From contig CAZCZZ010000065.1 in the NCBI GenBank assembly GCA_964503335.1, positions 1 through 21,665 of the forward strand: 21,665 bases of DNA, given 5' to 3'. This DNA comes from CAZCZZ01 sp964503335. Its GTDB lineage: Bacteria > Verrucomicrobiota > Kiritimatiellia > CAIVKH01. Below are positions 1 to 7,459 of the stretch, one piece after another. A program made the translations under genes and the position numbers. The notes under the pieces are model-generated. The model was not told where the DNA came from, made no database searches, and saw only the letters and a program-made list of their open reading frames with translations. Each line of letters opens with the position of its first letter. Positions within the stretch are counted from its first letter, which is position 1.

Positions 1-1050
1 GATGACAAGATGCTGAACAACAACGAAATTCGCACGATGATCACGGCGATCGGTGCCGGCTTCGGCAGCGAGGATTTTAAGATCGAGAAACTGCGCTATC
101 ACAAGATCATCATCATGACCGACGCCGACGTGGACGGCTCGCATATCCGCACGCTGCTTCTCACGTTCTTCTACCGCAAGATGCCCGAGCTGATCGCGAA
201 CAAGCACATCTACATCGCGCAGCCGCCGCTCTACAAAATCAAGCGGAAGAACCGCGAGGAGTACATCGACAACGATGAACAGATGACTCGCATCCTGCTC
301 GAAATGGCGATCGAGGACGTGAAGCTCCTGACGCCCAAGGGCAAGGAACAGCTGAGCGGCAAGGAACTCGGCAGCCTGCTGCAGCTTCTTTCGGAGATTG
401 AAGCGTACAGCGAGCGCATCCGCCGCAAGGGCGTGGACTTTAATGACTACATCAAGCACCGCGACAAGAAGACGGGACAGCTCCCGCTTTATCGCGTGAC
501 GATCAAGGCGAACGACCAGACGGAACACGCCTACGCATTCAGCGAGCACGAACTCGGCGCGTTGCGCGAGGATGCCGAGAAGAAATCGGGCCAGCAGCTT
601 GAGATTTTCAGCGAAGGCGACTCCTCAACCAGCGGTTTGCGCTGGGTGGAGTTCTACCAGGCCCCTGCCCTCACAAAGTGTATTGAGCAGCTTGAGAAGA
701 AGGGCTTCGACGGCTCGCTCCTCCTCCCGCAGGCGGAACCGTTCCTGTTCCTCGCGGATTCCGAAGACCGCCGCGTCCCCGTGCAGTCGCTCCTCGAACT
801 GCTCGACAAGGTGCGCGAACTGGGCCGCAAGGGATTGAACATCCAGCGCTACAAAGGCTTGGGCGAAATGAACCCGGAGCAGCTCTGGGAAACGACGATG
901 AATCCCGATAAGCGCAAGTTACTCGGCGTGGACGTCGCCGACCCGGGCATCACGAGCGACATCTTCGCCGTCCTCATGGGCGACGAAGTGGAACCCCGCC
1001 GCCGCTTCATCGAAGAAAACGCCCTCTCCGTCCGCAACCTCGACATCTAG
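1..1050 (+). CDS. gyrB: DNA gyrase subunit B, C-terminal part (5' truncated by window)
   Basis: This is the C-terminal 349 residues of the ATPase subunit of DNA gyrase, which introduces negative supercoils together with GyrA. The reading frame is open from base 1, and the first residues (DDKMLNNNEIRTMITAIG) match the family just before the TOPRIM metal site, so the true start lies upstream of the window. The metal-binding DADVDG is encoded at 121-138, QPPLYKIK at 220-243, and the hallmark QRYKGLGEMNPEQLW begins at 844. Between the last two lies an insert of well over 150 residues like that of Gram-negative GyrB proteins. The TAG stop is at 1048-1050. Gene order gyrB - small gene - gyrA suggests an ancestral gyrBA operon interrupted by the GxxExxY cassette. 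Identification is secure; topoisomerase IV ParE is less likely because gyrA follows. Confidence 0.97.
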   Translation, partial: DDKMLNNNEIRTMITAIGAGFGSEDFKIEKLRYHKIIIMTDADVDGSHIRTLLLTFFYRKMPELIANKHIYIAQPPLYKIKRKNREEYIDNDEQMTRILLEMAIEDVKLLTPKGKEQLSGKELGSLLQLLSEIEAYSERIRRKGVDFNDYIKHRDKKTGQLPLYRVTIKANDQTEHAYAFSEHELGALREDAEKKSGQQLEIFSEGDSSTSGLRWVEFYQAPALTKCIEQLEKKGFDGSLLLPQAEPFLFLADSEDRRVPVQSLLELLDKVRELGRKGLNIQRYKGLGEMNPEQLWETTMNPDKRKLLGVDVADPGITSDIFAVLMGDEVEPRRRFIEENALSVRNLDI

Positions 1051-1053
1051 CAG

Positions 1054-1500
1054 TTCACCGCAGAGGCGCTGAGAGCGCGGAGAAGAATTTGGACATCAAT
1101 CTCATAACGGAAAAGGTTCTTGGTGCGGCCATTGAGGTCCATCGGCTGCTCGGACCCGGACTTCTTGAATCGGCATACGAGACCTGTTTGTCCAGGGAAC
1201 TGGAACTGAGGGGCTTGGATTTTCGTCGGCAGGTGGACATCCCCCTCCAATACAAGGGCCAGAATCTGGAGTGTGGATACCGCGTGGATCTCGTAGTCGA
1301 AGACCGTGTTGTCATTGAAGTCAAGGCGATCGACTCCTTGCTGCCGATCCACGAAGCGCAACTCCTCACGTACCTGAGACTCGGCGGATGGACGGTCGGG
1401 CTTCTCCTGAACTTCAATGTCCCACTCATGAAACAAGGCGTGAAACGCCTCGTTCACAACCATAAGGAACCCTCTGCGTCCTCCGCGTCTCTGCGGTGAA
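1054..1500. repeat. Inverted-repeat-bounded cassette around the GxxExxY gene
   Basis: Left arm 1054-1083 begins TTCACCGCAG. The reverse complement of the right arm 1471-1500 begins with the same ten bases. The first 20 bases agree at 18 positions and all 30 at 24. Both arms show a loose 9-base period of GCAGAG-like units. The left arm starts 3 bases after the gyrB stop. The right arm ends 18 bases before the gyrA start and contains the stop codon of the enclosed gene. I see no convincing target-site duplication and no transposase, so mobility is an inference. Confidence 0.75.
1089..1499 (+). CDS. GxxExxY family protein (PD-(D/E)XK nuclease-like fold)
   Basis: The 136-residue product matches the GxxExxY family. 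It has the signature GLLESAY (about residues 25-31), a central VDLVVEDRVVIEVKAID segment resembling the D...ExK core of PD-(D/E)XK enzymes, and a C-terminal LGLLLNF/KRLVHN-like ending. The biochemical role of the family is not established; nuclease activity is only suggested by the fold. The start is TTG at 1089, supported by GGAGAAG at 1079-1085 with about six bases of spacing. The last 11 residues (EPSASSASLR and the K before it) and the TGA stop are encoded by the right inverted-repeat arm, so the native protein probably ended near VHNHK. The gene sits between gyrB and gyrA in the same orientation and may be co-transcribed with them. Confidence 0.85.
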   Translation: MDINLITEKVLGAAIEVHRLLGPGLLESAYETCLSRELELRGLDFRRQVDIPLQYKGQNLECGYRVDLVVEDRVVIEVKAIDSLLPIHEAQLLTYLRLGGWTVGLLLNFNVPLMKQGVKRLVHNHKEPSASSASLR

Positions 1501-1518
1501 CACTCTTAAGGAAAACGT

Positions 1519-3996
1519 ATGTACAGCCAGAATGACAAGATCACTCAGGTCAATCTCGATGAGGAAATGCGGAAGGCTTATATCGACTATTCGATGTCGG
1601 TCATCATCGGCCGCGCCCTCCCTGACGCGCGCGACGGGTTGAAGCCCGGCAATCGCCGAATCCTTTTCGCCATGCGCGAGCGCGGTTGGGGCTCGACCAA
1701 GCCATTCGTGAAATGCGCGAAGGTCGTCGGCGAAGTCATCGGTAACTATCACCCGCACGGCGACTCCGCCGTGTACGACACGATGGTCCGCATGGCGCAG
1801 GATTTTTCGATGCGCTACATGCTCATCAAGGGCCAGGGCAACTTCGGCTCCATCGACGGCGATCCGCCCGCCGCGTATCGATACACCGAGTGCAAGCTGC
1901 ACAAGCTGGCCGAGGAGCTTCTCGCCGATATCGAGAAGAACACCGTGGACATGCAGCCGAACTTCGACGAGTCGCTGCAGGAGCCCACCGTCCTTCCCGC
2001 CCGCGTACCGAACCTGCTCATCAACGGCAGCACCGGCATCGCGGTCGGCATGGCCACGAATATCCCGCCGCACAACCTCGCCGAGGTCATCGATGCCGTG
2101 GTCCTGCTGATCGACAATCCGCAGTCGACCGTGGCCGAACTCATGGCCCATGTGAAAGGTCCCGACTTCCCCACCGGCGGCATGCTCTGCGGCATGGCCC
2201 CCATCAAGCAGATGTACGAGACAGGCCGAGGGCTCCTCAAAGTGCGCGGTTGCGCCGGCATCGAGGAAGGCGCCCAGGGCAAGGAAAGCATCATCATCAC
2301 CGAGATTCCCTACACGGTGAACAAAGCCTCGCTCATCGAGAAGATTGCCGAACTGGTCAACGACAAGAAGCTCGAAGGCATCAGCGACATCCGCGATGAG
2401 TCCGACAAGGACGGCATCCGCGTGGTGATCGAGATCAAGCGCGGTGCGATCTCCCGCGTGGTGCTGAACAACATCTACCAGCACACGGCAATGGAAAGCA
2501 CGTTCGGCGCGATCATGCTGGCGATCGACCACGGTCGCCCGCGCGTGATGAACCTGCGCGAGCTGTTGCAGTGCTTCGTGGCCCACCGCTACGAGGTGTT
2601 CCGGCGTCGCTACGAATTTGAACTTGAGAAGGCCAAGGCGCGCGCCCACATCCTCGAAGGCCTGAAGATCGCGCTCGATAATCTCGACGAGGTCGTAAAG
2701 GTCATCCGCGAGTCGAAGGACCGCGAGATTGCGCGCGGCCAATTGATGAAGAGGTTCGGCCTGAGCGAAATCCAGTCCCAGGCAATCCTTGAGATGCGCC
2801 TGTACCAGCTGACCGGGCTGGAGCGCGACAAGATCGAGGAGGAGTACCGGAACATCATCATGGAGATCAACCGGCTCGAGGATCTCCTCGCGAACCCGAA
2901 GAAGATCTTCATCGAAATCCGCAAGGACCTGATCGCGGTGCGCGACCAATACGCGGACGAACGCCGCACGGCCATCGTGCCCGACGAAGGGGAAATCAAT
3001 GTCGAGGACCTGATCGCCGACAAGGGCTGCGTCCTGACGATCACGCATGGCGGTTACATCAAGCGCATGCCCATGACCACGTTCCGCCAGCAGAAGCGCG
3101 GCGGAAAGGGCGTCGTCGGCATGGACACGAAGGACGAGGACTACGTGGAGCACGTCTTCACGGCGTCCACCCATGACTACCTGCTCTTCTTCACGGCTAC
3201 AGGTCGCGTGTACTGGAAGAAAGTGCACGAGGTGCCCGAGGGCGGCCGCGCGGCGCGCGGCAAGGCCATCGTCAACTTCCTGGAAATCGGATCCGAAGAG
3301 AAGATCGCCGCGCTGATCCGCGTGCGCGAATTCCCCGAGACCCAGTTCCTCGTGTTCGCCACCGAGAAGGGTATCGTCAAGAAGACGAACCTCGGCGCGT
3401 TCGGAAATCCGCGCGCGGGCGGCATCATTGCCATCTCGATCGAGGACGGCGACAAGCTCATCGGCGTGAAGCTGACCTCGGGCCAGAACGAGATCATGCT
3501 CGTGACCGAACAGGGCATGAGCATCCGCTTCAACGAGGAACAGATGCGCGACCAGGGACGCGATACGGTTGGCGTGAAGGGCATCTCGCTGGAGAAGGAC
3601 GACAACGTAAAGACGATCGAAGTCGTCGAACAGAACTCGACCCTGCTCTGCATCTCGGAGAACGGTTACGGGAAGCGGACCCTGTTCGAGGAATATCCCG
3701 ACCAGAACCGTGGCGGCAAAGGCGTCATCACGATGAAGACCTCGGACCGCAACGGCTTGGTCGTCGGCGCCCACGCCGTGCATGACAACGACGCGATCAT
3801 GGTCATCACCGAACAGGGCCAGATGATCCGGATGGGCGTGAGCGATATCCGGACGATCAGCCGCAACACCCAGGGCGTGCGTATCATCAACCTGGACGAA
3901 GGCGATAAAGTGGTTTCCGCGACGTCTGTGGATCCGGAAATGGATGAGGCGAACGGGGGCGAAGAGGCGGCTGCGACGCCAGCACCGGCGGAGTAG
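1519..3996 (+). CDS. gyrA: DNA gyrase subunit A
   Basis: This 825-residue breakage-reunion subunit of gyrase cuts and rejoins DNA through a tyrosine. The catalytic pair R121-Y122 lies in AAYRYTECK. The quinolone-resistance-determining region GDSAVYD starts at residue 81, so S83 and D87 carry the E. coli wild-type residues at the E. coli numbers. The C-terminal domain has the GyrA box QKRGGKG (residues 525-531), which separates GyrA from ParC. The protein ends in an acidic, alanine-rich tail (GGEEAAATPAPAE) common in GyrA. The ATG at 1519 is preceded by AAGGAAA at 1508-1514, a good ribosome binding site that lies just outside the upstream inverted repeat. Length is within the usual 800-900 residues. 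Downstream there is a repeat and a short hairpin terminator. Confidence 0.98.
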   Translation: MYSQNDKITQVNLDEEMRKAYIDYSMSVIIGRALPDARDGLKPGNRRILFAMRERGWGSTKPFVKCAKVVGEVIGNYHPHGDSAVYDTMVRMAQDFSMRYMLIKGQGNFGSIDGDPPAAYRYTECKLHKLAEELLADIEKNTVDMQPNFDESLQEPTVLPARVPNLLINGSTGIAVGMATNIPPHNLAEVIDAVVLLIDNPQSTVAELMAHVKGPDFPTGGMLCGMAPIKQMYETGRGLLKVRGCAGIEEGAQGKESIIITEIPYTVNKASLIEKIAELVNDKKLEGISDIRDESDKDGIRVVIEIKRGAISRVVLNNIYQHTAMESTFGAIMLAIDHGRPRVMNLRELLQCFVAHRYEVFRRRYEFELEKAKARAHILEGLKIALDNLDEVVKVIRESKDREIARGQLMKRFGLSEIQSQAILEMRLYQLTGLERDKIEEEYRNIIMEINRLEDLLANPKKIFIEIRKDLIAVRDQYADERRTAIVPDEGEINVEDLIADKGCVLTITHGGYIKRMPMTTFRQQKRGGKGVVGMDTKDEDYVEHVFTASTHDYLLFFTATGRVYWKKVHEVPEGGRAARGKAIVNFLEIGSEEKIAALIRVREFPETQFLVFATEKGIVKKTNLGAFGNPRAGGIIAISIEDGDKLIGVKLTSGQNEIMLVTEQGMSIRFNEEQMRDQGRDTVGVKGISLEKDDNVKTIEVVEQNSTLLCISENGYGKRTLFEEYPDQNRGGKGVITMKTSDRNGLVVGAHAVHDNDAIMVITEQGQMIRMGVSDIRTISRNTQGVRIINLDEGDKVVSATSVDPEMDEANGGEEAAATPAPAE

Positions 3997-4010
3997 GTCT
4001 CCTCATCCGG

Positions 4011-4081
4011 TCATACTCGTAATCATTATCGTAATCTTCGGCTCGTCGGATTCCGAAAGAGGAGAAGAGTATGATTACGAG
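4011..4081. repeat. GATTACGA-type repeat with 11-bp inverted arms
   Basis: CTCGTAATCAT (4016-4026) is a perfect inverted match to ATGATTACGAG (4071-4081), separated by 44 bases. Read on the minus strand, the left arm continues as two GATTACGA units about 12 bases apart, so it resembles a short-period repeat. It occupies most of the space between convergent gyrA and the FHA gene. No open reading frame of note lies inside. Confidence 0.55.
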
Positions 4082-4096
4082 GAGGAGAAGAAGTAG

Positions 4097-4115
4097 CGGG
4101 CCAGGAGCCCGTTTT
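4097..4115 (+). terminator. Probable intrinsic terminator of gyrA
   Basis: The stem CGGGC (4097-4101) pairs with GCCCG (4107-4111) around loop CAGGA, extended by one G-U pair, and is followed by TTTTATT. The stem is short but GC-only and correctly placed about 100 bases after the gyrA stop. It overlaps the stop codon of the convergent FHA gene. The U-run is only on the plus-strand transcript. Confidence 0.55.
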
Positions 4116-4563
4116 ATTCCTTCGTCTTGCGGACGTGGCGGACTTCGGTGACTTCGCTGCCCGATACGTTGTTCTTGCTCGGCACGTCGTCCACGATCTC
4201 TCGGAGGATCGTGCTGTAGCCCTTGCCGAGTTCCATCTCGTCGTTGATCGCGTTGATGGCGGTATTTGCACCCGTACCGGCTTCGGCTTCAAAGGAGAGG
4301 ACATGGGATCCGAGGCGGATGGTATCGCCGGGTTTCAGGACGGCCACATCGATCTTGCGGTTGTTCACGAACGTGCCGTTACGCGACTTCAGGTCCTTGA
4401 TATAGAAATCGCCGTCCCAGAGCCGCACGCCGCAATGAATACGAGAAACCTTCTCGTCCAACACCACCAAGTCAGCATCCGGGCTGCGACCGATCGTGAT
4501 CGGGCGCTCACCGAGCTCGAACTCGGTCTGGGAACCGTCTTGTTTGGCGTAGCGTAGTCGCAT
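4114..4563 (-). CDS. FHA-domain protein
   Basis: This is a 149-residue cytoplasmic protein made almost entirely of one forkhead-associated domain, which binds phosphothreonine peptides. The key motifs are present: GRS (25-27), SRIH (40-43), SRNGTFVN (60-67) and the LKPGDTIRLG turn (76-85). After residue 95 follows a polar tail (ELGKGYSTILREIVDD...) with no recognisable domain. No kinase gene is nearby, so its phosphoprotein partner is unknown. It is the last gene of the minus-strand block, 44 bases after the decarboxylase-like gene, and may be co-transcribed or use the promoter proposed at 4577-4604. The ATG at 4563 has no clear Shine-Dalgarno sequence. The domain call is certain; the cellular role is not visible. 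Confidence 0.93.
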   Translation of the reverse strand: MRLRYAKQDGSQTEFELGERPITIGRSPDADLVVLDEKVSRIHCGVRLWDGDFYIKDLKSRNGTFVNNRKIDVAVLKPGDTIRLGSHVLSFEAEAGTGANTAINAINDEMELGKGYSTILREIVDDVPSKNNVSGSEVTEVRHVRKTKE

Positions 4564-4576
4564 GGGCTCTAGCCGG

Positions 4577-4604
4577 AGTATAGCAGGCGTCCTCGAAAGC
4601 TCAA
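4577..4604 (-). promoter_or_regulatory. Possible sigma-70-type promoter for the FHA gene
   Basis: On the minus strand, TTGAGC (4599-4604) is followed after 16 bases by TATACT (4577-4582). This would place the transcript start only about 7 bases before the ATG, giving a nearly leaderless message that fits the missing Shine-Dalgarno. This is a pattern match only. Confidence 0.3.
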
Positions 4605-4607
4605 TGG

Positions 4608-5576
4608 TTACAGCTTGCCTTTCGCGAGCAAGCCTTTGAAGTAGTCGATCGTGAGCGCCAGTCCCTGCTCCAGTTCCATGACAGGGCTCCAGCCGAGGTG
4701 CTTCTTTGCCTTCTCGATGTTCGGCTGGCGGATCTTCGGGTCATCGACCGGGAGCGGCTTATGGATGATCGGCGCTGTGCTCTTGCAGAGCTCCTTGATC
4801 TTTTGCGCGAACTCGAGAACGGTCATTTCACGCGGGTTGCCGATGTTGCAGGGCTCATGCAAGTCGCTCATCATCAAGCGATAGATGCCTTCGATGAGAT
4901 CGGAGCAGTAGCAGAAGCTGCGCGTCTGCTTGCCATCACCGAACACCGTGATCGGCTCGTTCTTGAGCGCTTCGGAGATGAAGGCGGGCACCACGCGACC
5001 GTCCTTCGGGCGCATGCGCGGTCCGTAGGTGTTGAAGATGCGGACGATCTTCGTGTCGAGCTTGTGGTAGCGGTGATAGGCCATGGTGATGGCCTCGGCG
5101 AAGCGCTTGGCCTCGTCGTACACGCCGCGGGGTCCGATCGGATTGACGTTGCCCCAATACGTTTCGGGCTGCGGATGCACGAGCGGGTCGCCGTAGACTT
5201 CAGACGTCGAGGCCAGCAGCAACTTCGCACCCTTTGCGCGGGCCAGGCCCAGTGCGCGATGCGTGCCATGGGCGCCGACTTTCAAAGTCTGGATCGGAAG
5301 CTCGAGGTAATCGATCGGGCTTGCGGGCGAGGCAAAGTGCCAGATGTAGTTCACGGGTCCCGGCAGTTCGATGTACTCCGTGATGTTGAGGTGAATGAAC
5401 TCATAGTCCGTGTTGCTCCGGACGTGGGCTATGTTGTCGAGGTTGCCCGTGATCAGGTTGTCGAGACCGATAACCTTGTGGCCCTTCGCAAGAAGGTAGT
5501 CGGTCAGGTGTGAGCCCAGAAAGCCCGCACCGCCCGTAATGACTGACACTGGTTTTGAAGACGACTGCTGCCCCAT
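4608..5576 (-). CDS. UDP-glucuronate decarboxylase-like NAD-dependent sugar epimerase/dehydratase
   Basis: This extended short-chain dehydrogenase of 322 residues probably converts UDP-glucuronate to UDP-xylose with bound NAD, supplying a precursor for exopolysaccharide. The Rossmann motif GGAGFLG is at residues 15-21. The active-site region is LASTSEVYGDP (S125, E126), with the YxxxK pair at Y153 and K157. The UXS-like FASPASP (81-87), NTYGPRM and DGRVVPAFI segments are present. I place the start at 5576 because GGAGG (5585-5589) lies eight bases upstream. An ATG at 5651 in frame would add 25 low-complexity residues and lies inside hairpin repeats. Length fits bacterial UXS (about 310-320). 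Other sugar-nucleotide epimerases of the same fold cannot be fully excluded. It lies downstream of epsI, separated by the hairpin cluster. Confidence 0.9.
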   Translation of the reverse strand: MGQQSSSKPVSVITGGAGFLGSHLTDYLLAKGHKVIGLDNLITGNLDNIAHVRSNTDYEFIHLNITEYIELPGPVNYIWHFASPASPIDYLELPIQTLKVGAHGTHRALGLARAKGAKLLLASTSEVYGDPLVHPQPETYWGNVNPIGPRGVYDEAKRFAEAITMAYHRYHKLDTKIVRIFNTYGPRMRPKDGRVVPAFISEALKNEPITVFGDGKQTRSFCYCSDLIEGIYRLMMSDLHEPCNIGNPREMTVLEFAQKIKELCKSTAPIIHKPLPVDDPKIRQPNIEKAKKHLGWSPVMELEQGLALTIDYFKGLLAKGKL

Positions 5577-5653
5577 GAATGCATCCTCCGCAAAGAGTTG
5601 TGACGATTGCAGATTCGCTACGGGGTGTACAGACGAAAGGGGGGGCGACATGC

Positions 5654-5718
5654 CTCTCCGGACGTGGAGAGACCGACTTGTCGGTCCTCTTGCGTAACGA
5701 GGCCGGACGAGTCCAGCC
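5654..5718. repeat. Three adjacent short hairpins between epsI and the decarboxylase gene
   Basis: Three tight inverted repeats follow one another. CTCTCC (5654-5659) pairs with GGAGAG (5666-5671). GACCGAC (5671-5677) pairs perfectly with GTCGGTC (5680-5686). GGCCGGAC (5701-5708) pairs with GTCCAGCC (5711-5718), with one G-U pair in minus-strand RNA. None is followed by a U-run, so they are not ordinary terminators. They resemble REP-type palindromes or an RNA-stabilising or attenuating element. Confidence 0.6.
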
Positions 5719-5730
5719 CATCACCGATTT

Positions 5731-6474
5731 CTACAGCCGCATTTGAGGATACAGGTCCTTGACGATTTCATTGACCTGCTGCGTGTACGCGTCGCTGTCG
5801 AGATCGCGGGATCCGGACACGGCGATATAGGCCCAGCGGTGCGCTATGTTATGGAAGATGCGGTCCGTGGCCATCCACGCCATGCGCTGCCAGTGATGTG
5901 GGGTCTCCCGGTTGTTCCCCACGAACCAGTAGGCGTAGTACGAACCGTAGGCCCTTGGCGGTGAACCGGGCCTGGTGTGGAGCAGATCCAGGATCTTCAC
6001 GTCCAGATCCCTGCCGTCGGACAGGCCGACATCGATGACCTTGCTTCCAATGATCTCCGTGCCCTGTCCCTGCAGGCAGACCTCGGGGCGATGGATACTC
6101 GCGCGCTCTTTGCCGCTGAGCACAAGCGAGGCAAAGAATTGCTGACCCGCCTCGTTACGGTAGCGCTTCTTGAGCAGGACGGTGTCCGCGGGAAGCATCT
6201 GCCGCTCGAGCAGGCTCATCGTCTCCGTCTTGCCTCCGCACGTCGGGCACTTGCCCTCGGCCGTGAGTTCCTTCAGCGCAAGCGTCTGCTGGCACTTCAG
6301 CTCCTGGCAGAACCGGATGTCTTCACCCGTCCAAACGCCGACATGATCGGGCAGCGCGGCCTTGACGCCAGCTACCTCGCTGAGCTTCACGTCCACCGAG
6401 AACGCGAGCGCGAGCGATGTGATCGCCATCAACACGATTACGGTGATGTAGGGTTTAAAAGCTCGTATTTCCAT
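5731..6474 (-). CDS. epsI: EpsI family exosortase-associated protein
   Basis: This 247-residue protein has one N-terminal membrane segment (about residues 8-27) and the EpsI family motif HRPEVCLQGQG (128-138). EpsI proteins accompany exosortases in exopolysaccharide loci, and in some lineages the domain is fused to the exosortase; the exact reaction is unknown. Here residues 56-79 contain CQELKC followed by CPTCGG, a four-cysteine, zinc-ribbon-like insertion that many EpsI proteins lack. A conserved-looking ending with R205 and W214 follows. The ATG at 6474 lies inside the end of the exosortase gene (37-base overlap), with AGGTGAG just upstream, so the two are probably translationally coupled. 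The protein is likely anchored in the inner membrane with the domain outside. Confidence 0.9.
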   Translation of the reverse strand: MEIRAFKPYITVIVLMAITSLALAFSVDVKLSEVAGVKAALPDHVGVWTGEDIRFCQELKCQQTLALKELTAEGKCPTCGGKTETMSLLERQMLPADTVLLKKRYRNEAGQQFFASLVLSGKERASIHRPEVCLQGQGTEIIGSKVIDVGLSDGRDLDVKILDLLHTRPGSPPRAYGSYYAYWFVGNNRETPHHWQRMAWMATDRIFHNIAHRWAYIAVSGSRDLDSDAYTQQVNEIVKDLYPQMRL

Positions 6475-7412
6475 CGTTCTCTCACCTGGTTAAGGTCCGA
6501 CTCAAGAATGCGGCCAATGCCCAGCATCAGCAGGATCGCCACCGAGAAGATCACATAGCCCGAATAGTCGTGGTACAGGCCGAGGGCGAGCTTTTCCCCG
6601 AAGGCCTCGGCGACAAGGCCCACGGTGGTGATGCGCGCCACGTTGCCGATGATGGCCAGCGGAATGGATGACAGGAAGAGGACCCACTTCTTCCACGTCT
6701 TGTCCTGCGTCAGGTAGGCATATGCTGCGGTCAGCGCCATCATCGCCACAAGCGAGCGAATGCCGCTGCAGGCCTCGCCGACTTCGAAGCGGAAGCCGCC
6801 TTCGGTCATCATGCTGATCATTGAGCCCTGACGAGCCACGGCGAGGCCGAAGCCGTTCAACAGCGCAGCCGAAACCACGGTGGCAAACATCTGGAGGGGG
6901 AACGTGAGGCTGTCGAAGAAGTTCAGCGGCACACAGAAGAGCAGGTAGACACAAGGGAACATCAGCAACTTGGCAACTTTCCAGCCGTTGAAATAGAACG
7001 GTATGGCCCACGTGAGCAGCACCAGGGCGAGGAGTGAGAGTCGTGTCTGCTGCGCCTTCGCTCCCACCCAATGCATGAGGAGCGCCATGATGACCAGTGC
7101 CAGGCCGGCGTAACTGACACTCTTCGGCGCGTCAGCCAGTTCCTTTCGCTTCAGCCAGATGACAGCCACAGAAACCACCGGGATCAGCCAGCCGTGCGAG
7201 TAATCGGTGCCCAGCGCAGGATCATCCTTCCACCAGCTTACCATCCAGAGAATGGCCGACCGTCCGAACGCACGGACGTCTGTCGTGTTGCCCTGAAAGT
7301 GAAAAAGGACGAACCCGAAGGCGACAATGGTTGCGAGCAGACCCGCTCGGATCAGGTCCTTCTGGTCCAACTTGGCCATCCGCCACTTTTCGTTCCACAG
7401 CGACTGCATCAT
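6438..7412 (-). CDS. xrt: Exosortase (integral membrane transpeptidase)
   Basis: This is a 324-residue polytopic membrane protein with about eight hydrophobic segments. The exosortase catalytic residues are visible: C215 in GEACSGIRSL, R260 in GNVARI and H281 in YHDYSGY. Exosortases cleave C-terminal sorting signals (PEP-CTERM-like) of secreted proteins, usually together with exopolysaccharide production. The length is close to a stand-alone exosortase core, and the EpsI domain is encoded by the next gene rather than fused. The start at 7412 (ATGATG) has a weak GGGAA upstream; an internal ATG giving MAKLDQ at 7379 is an alternative. The subtype cannot be assigned from sequence alone. No complete sorting-signal substrate is visible in this window. 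Confidence 0.95.
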   Translation of the reverse strand: MMQSLWNEKWRMAKLDQKDLIRAGLLATIVAFGFVLFHFQGNTTDVRAFGRSAILWMVSWWKDDPALGTDYSHGWLIPVVSVAVIWLKRKELADAPKSVSYAGLALVIMALLMHWVGAKAQQTRLSLLALVLLTWAIPFYFNGWKVAKLLMFPCVYLLFCVPLNFFDSLTFPLQMFATVVSAALLNGFGLAVARQGSMISMMTEGGFRFEVGEACSGIRSLVAMMALTAAYAYLTQDKTWKKWVLFLSSIPLAIIGNVARITTVGLVAEAFGEKLALGLYHDYSGYVIFSVAILLMLGIGRILESDLNQVRERWKYELLNPTSP

Positions 7413-7433
7413 GATCGTTCCCGCAAATTAGAT

Positions 7434-7439
7434 AGTATA
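7434..7439 (-). promoter_or_regulatory. Possible -10 element upstream of the exosortase gene
   Basis: TATACT on the minus strand lies 21 bases before the proposed ATG in the 47-base gap after the phosphatase gene. No convincing -35 box is present at 16-18 bases. The same hexamer occurs before the FHA gene. This is weak support for an internal promoter. Confidence 0.2.
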
Positions 7440-7459
7440 CACGAAAGCCCTATTCCTGC

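Noticed and set aside
1048..1057. Target-site duplication at the GxxExxY cassette
   Set aside because: The bases outside the two arms (CAG and CACTC) share no more than two letters, so no duplication can be claimed.
1426..3783. 785-residue open frame on the minus strand across gyrA
   Set aside because: Shadow of a GC-rich gene. It is rich in H, A, D, R and V with no domain, and lies antisense to unmistakable gyrA.
4698..5513. 271-residue plus-strand open frame across the decarboxylase gene
   Set aside because: It is antisense to a gene with all motifs and a strong ribosome binding site, and has no family resemblance.
5577..5651. Longer decarboxylase start at 5651
   Set aside because: It lacks a ribosome binding site and would add residues unlike the family. 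GGAGG precedes the internal ATG at 5576.
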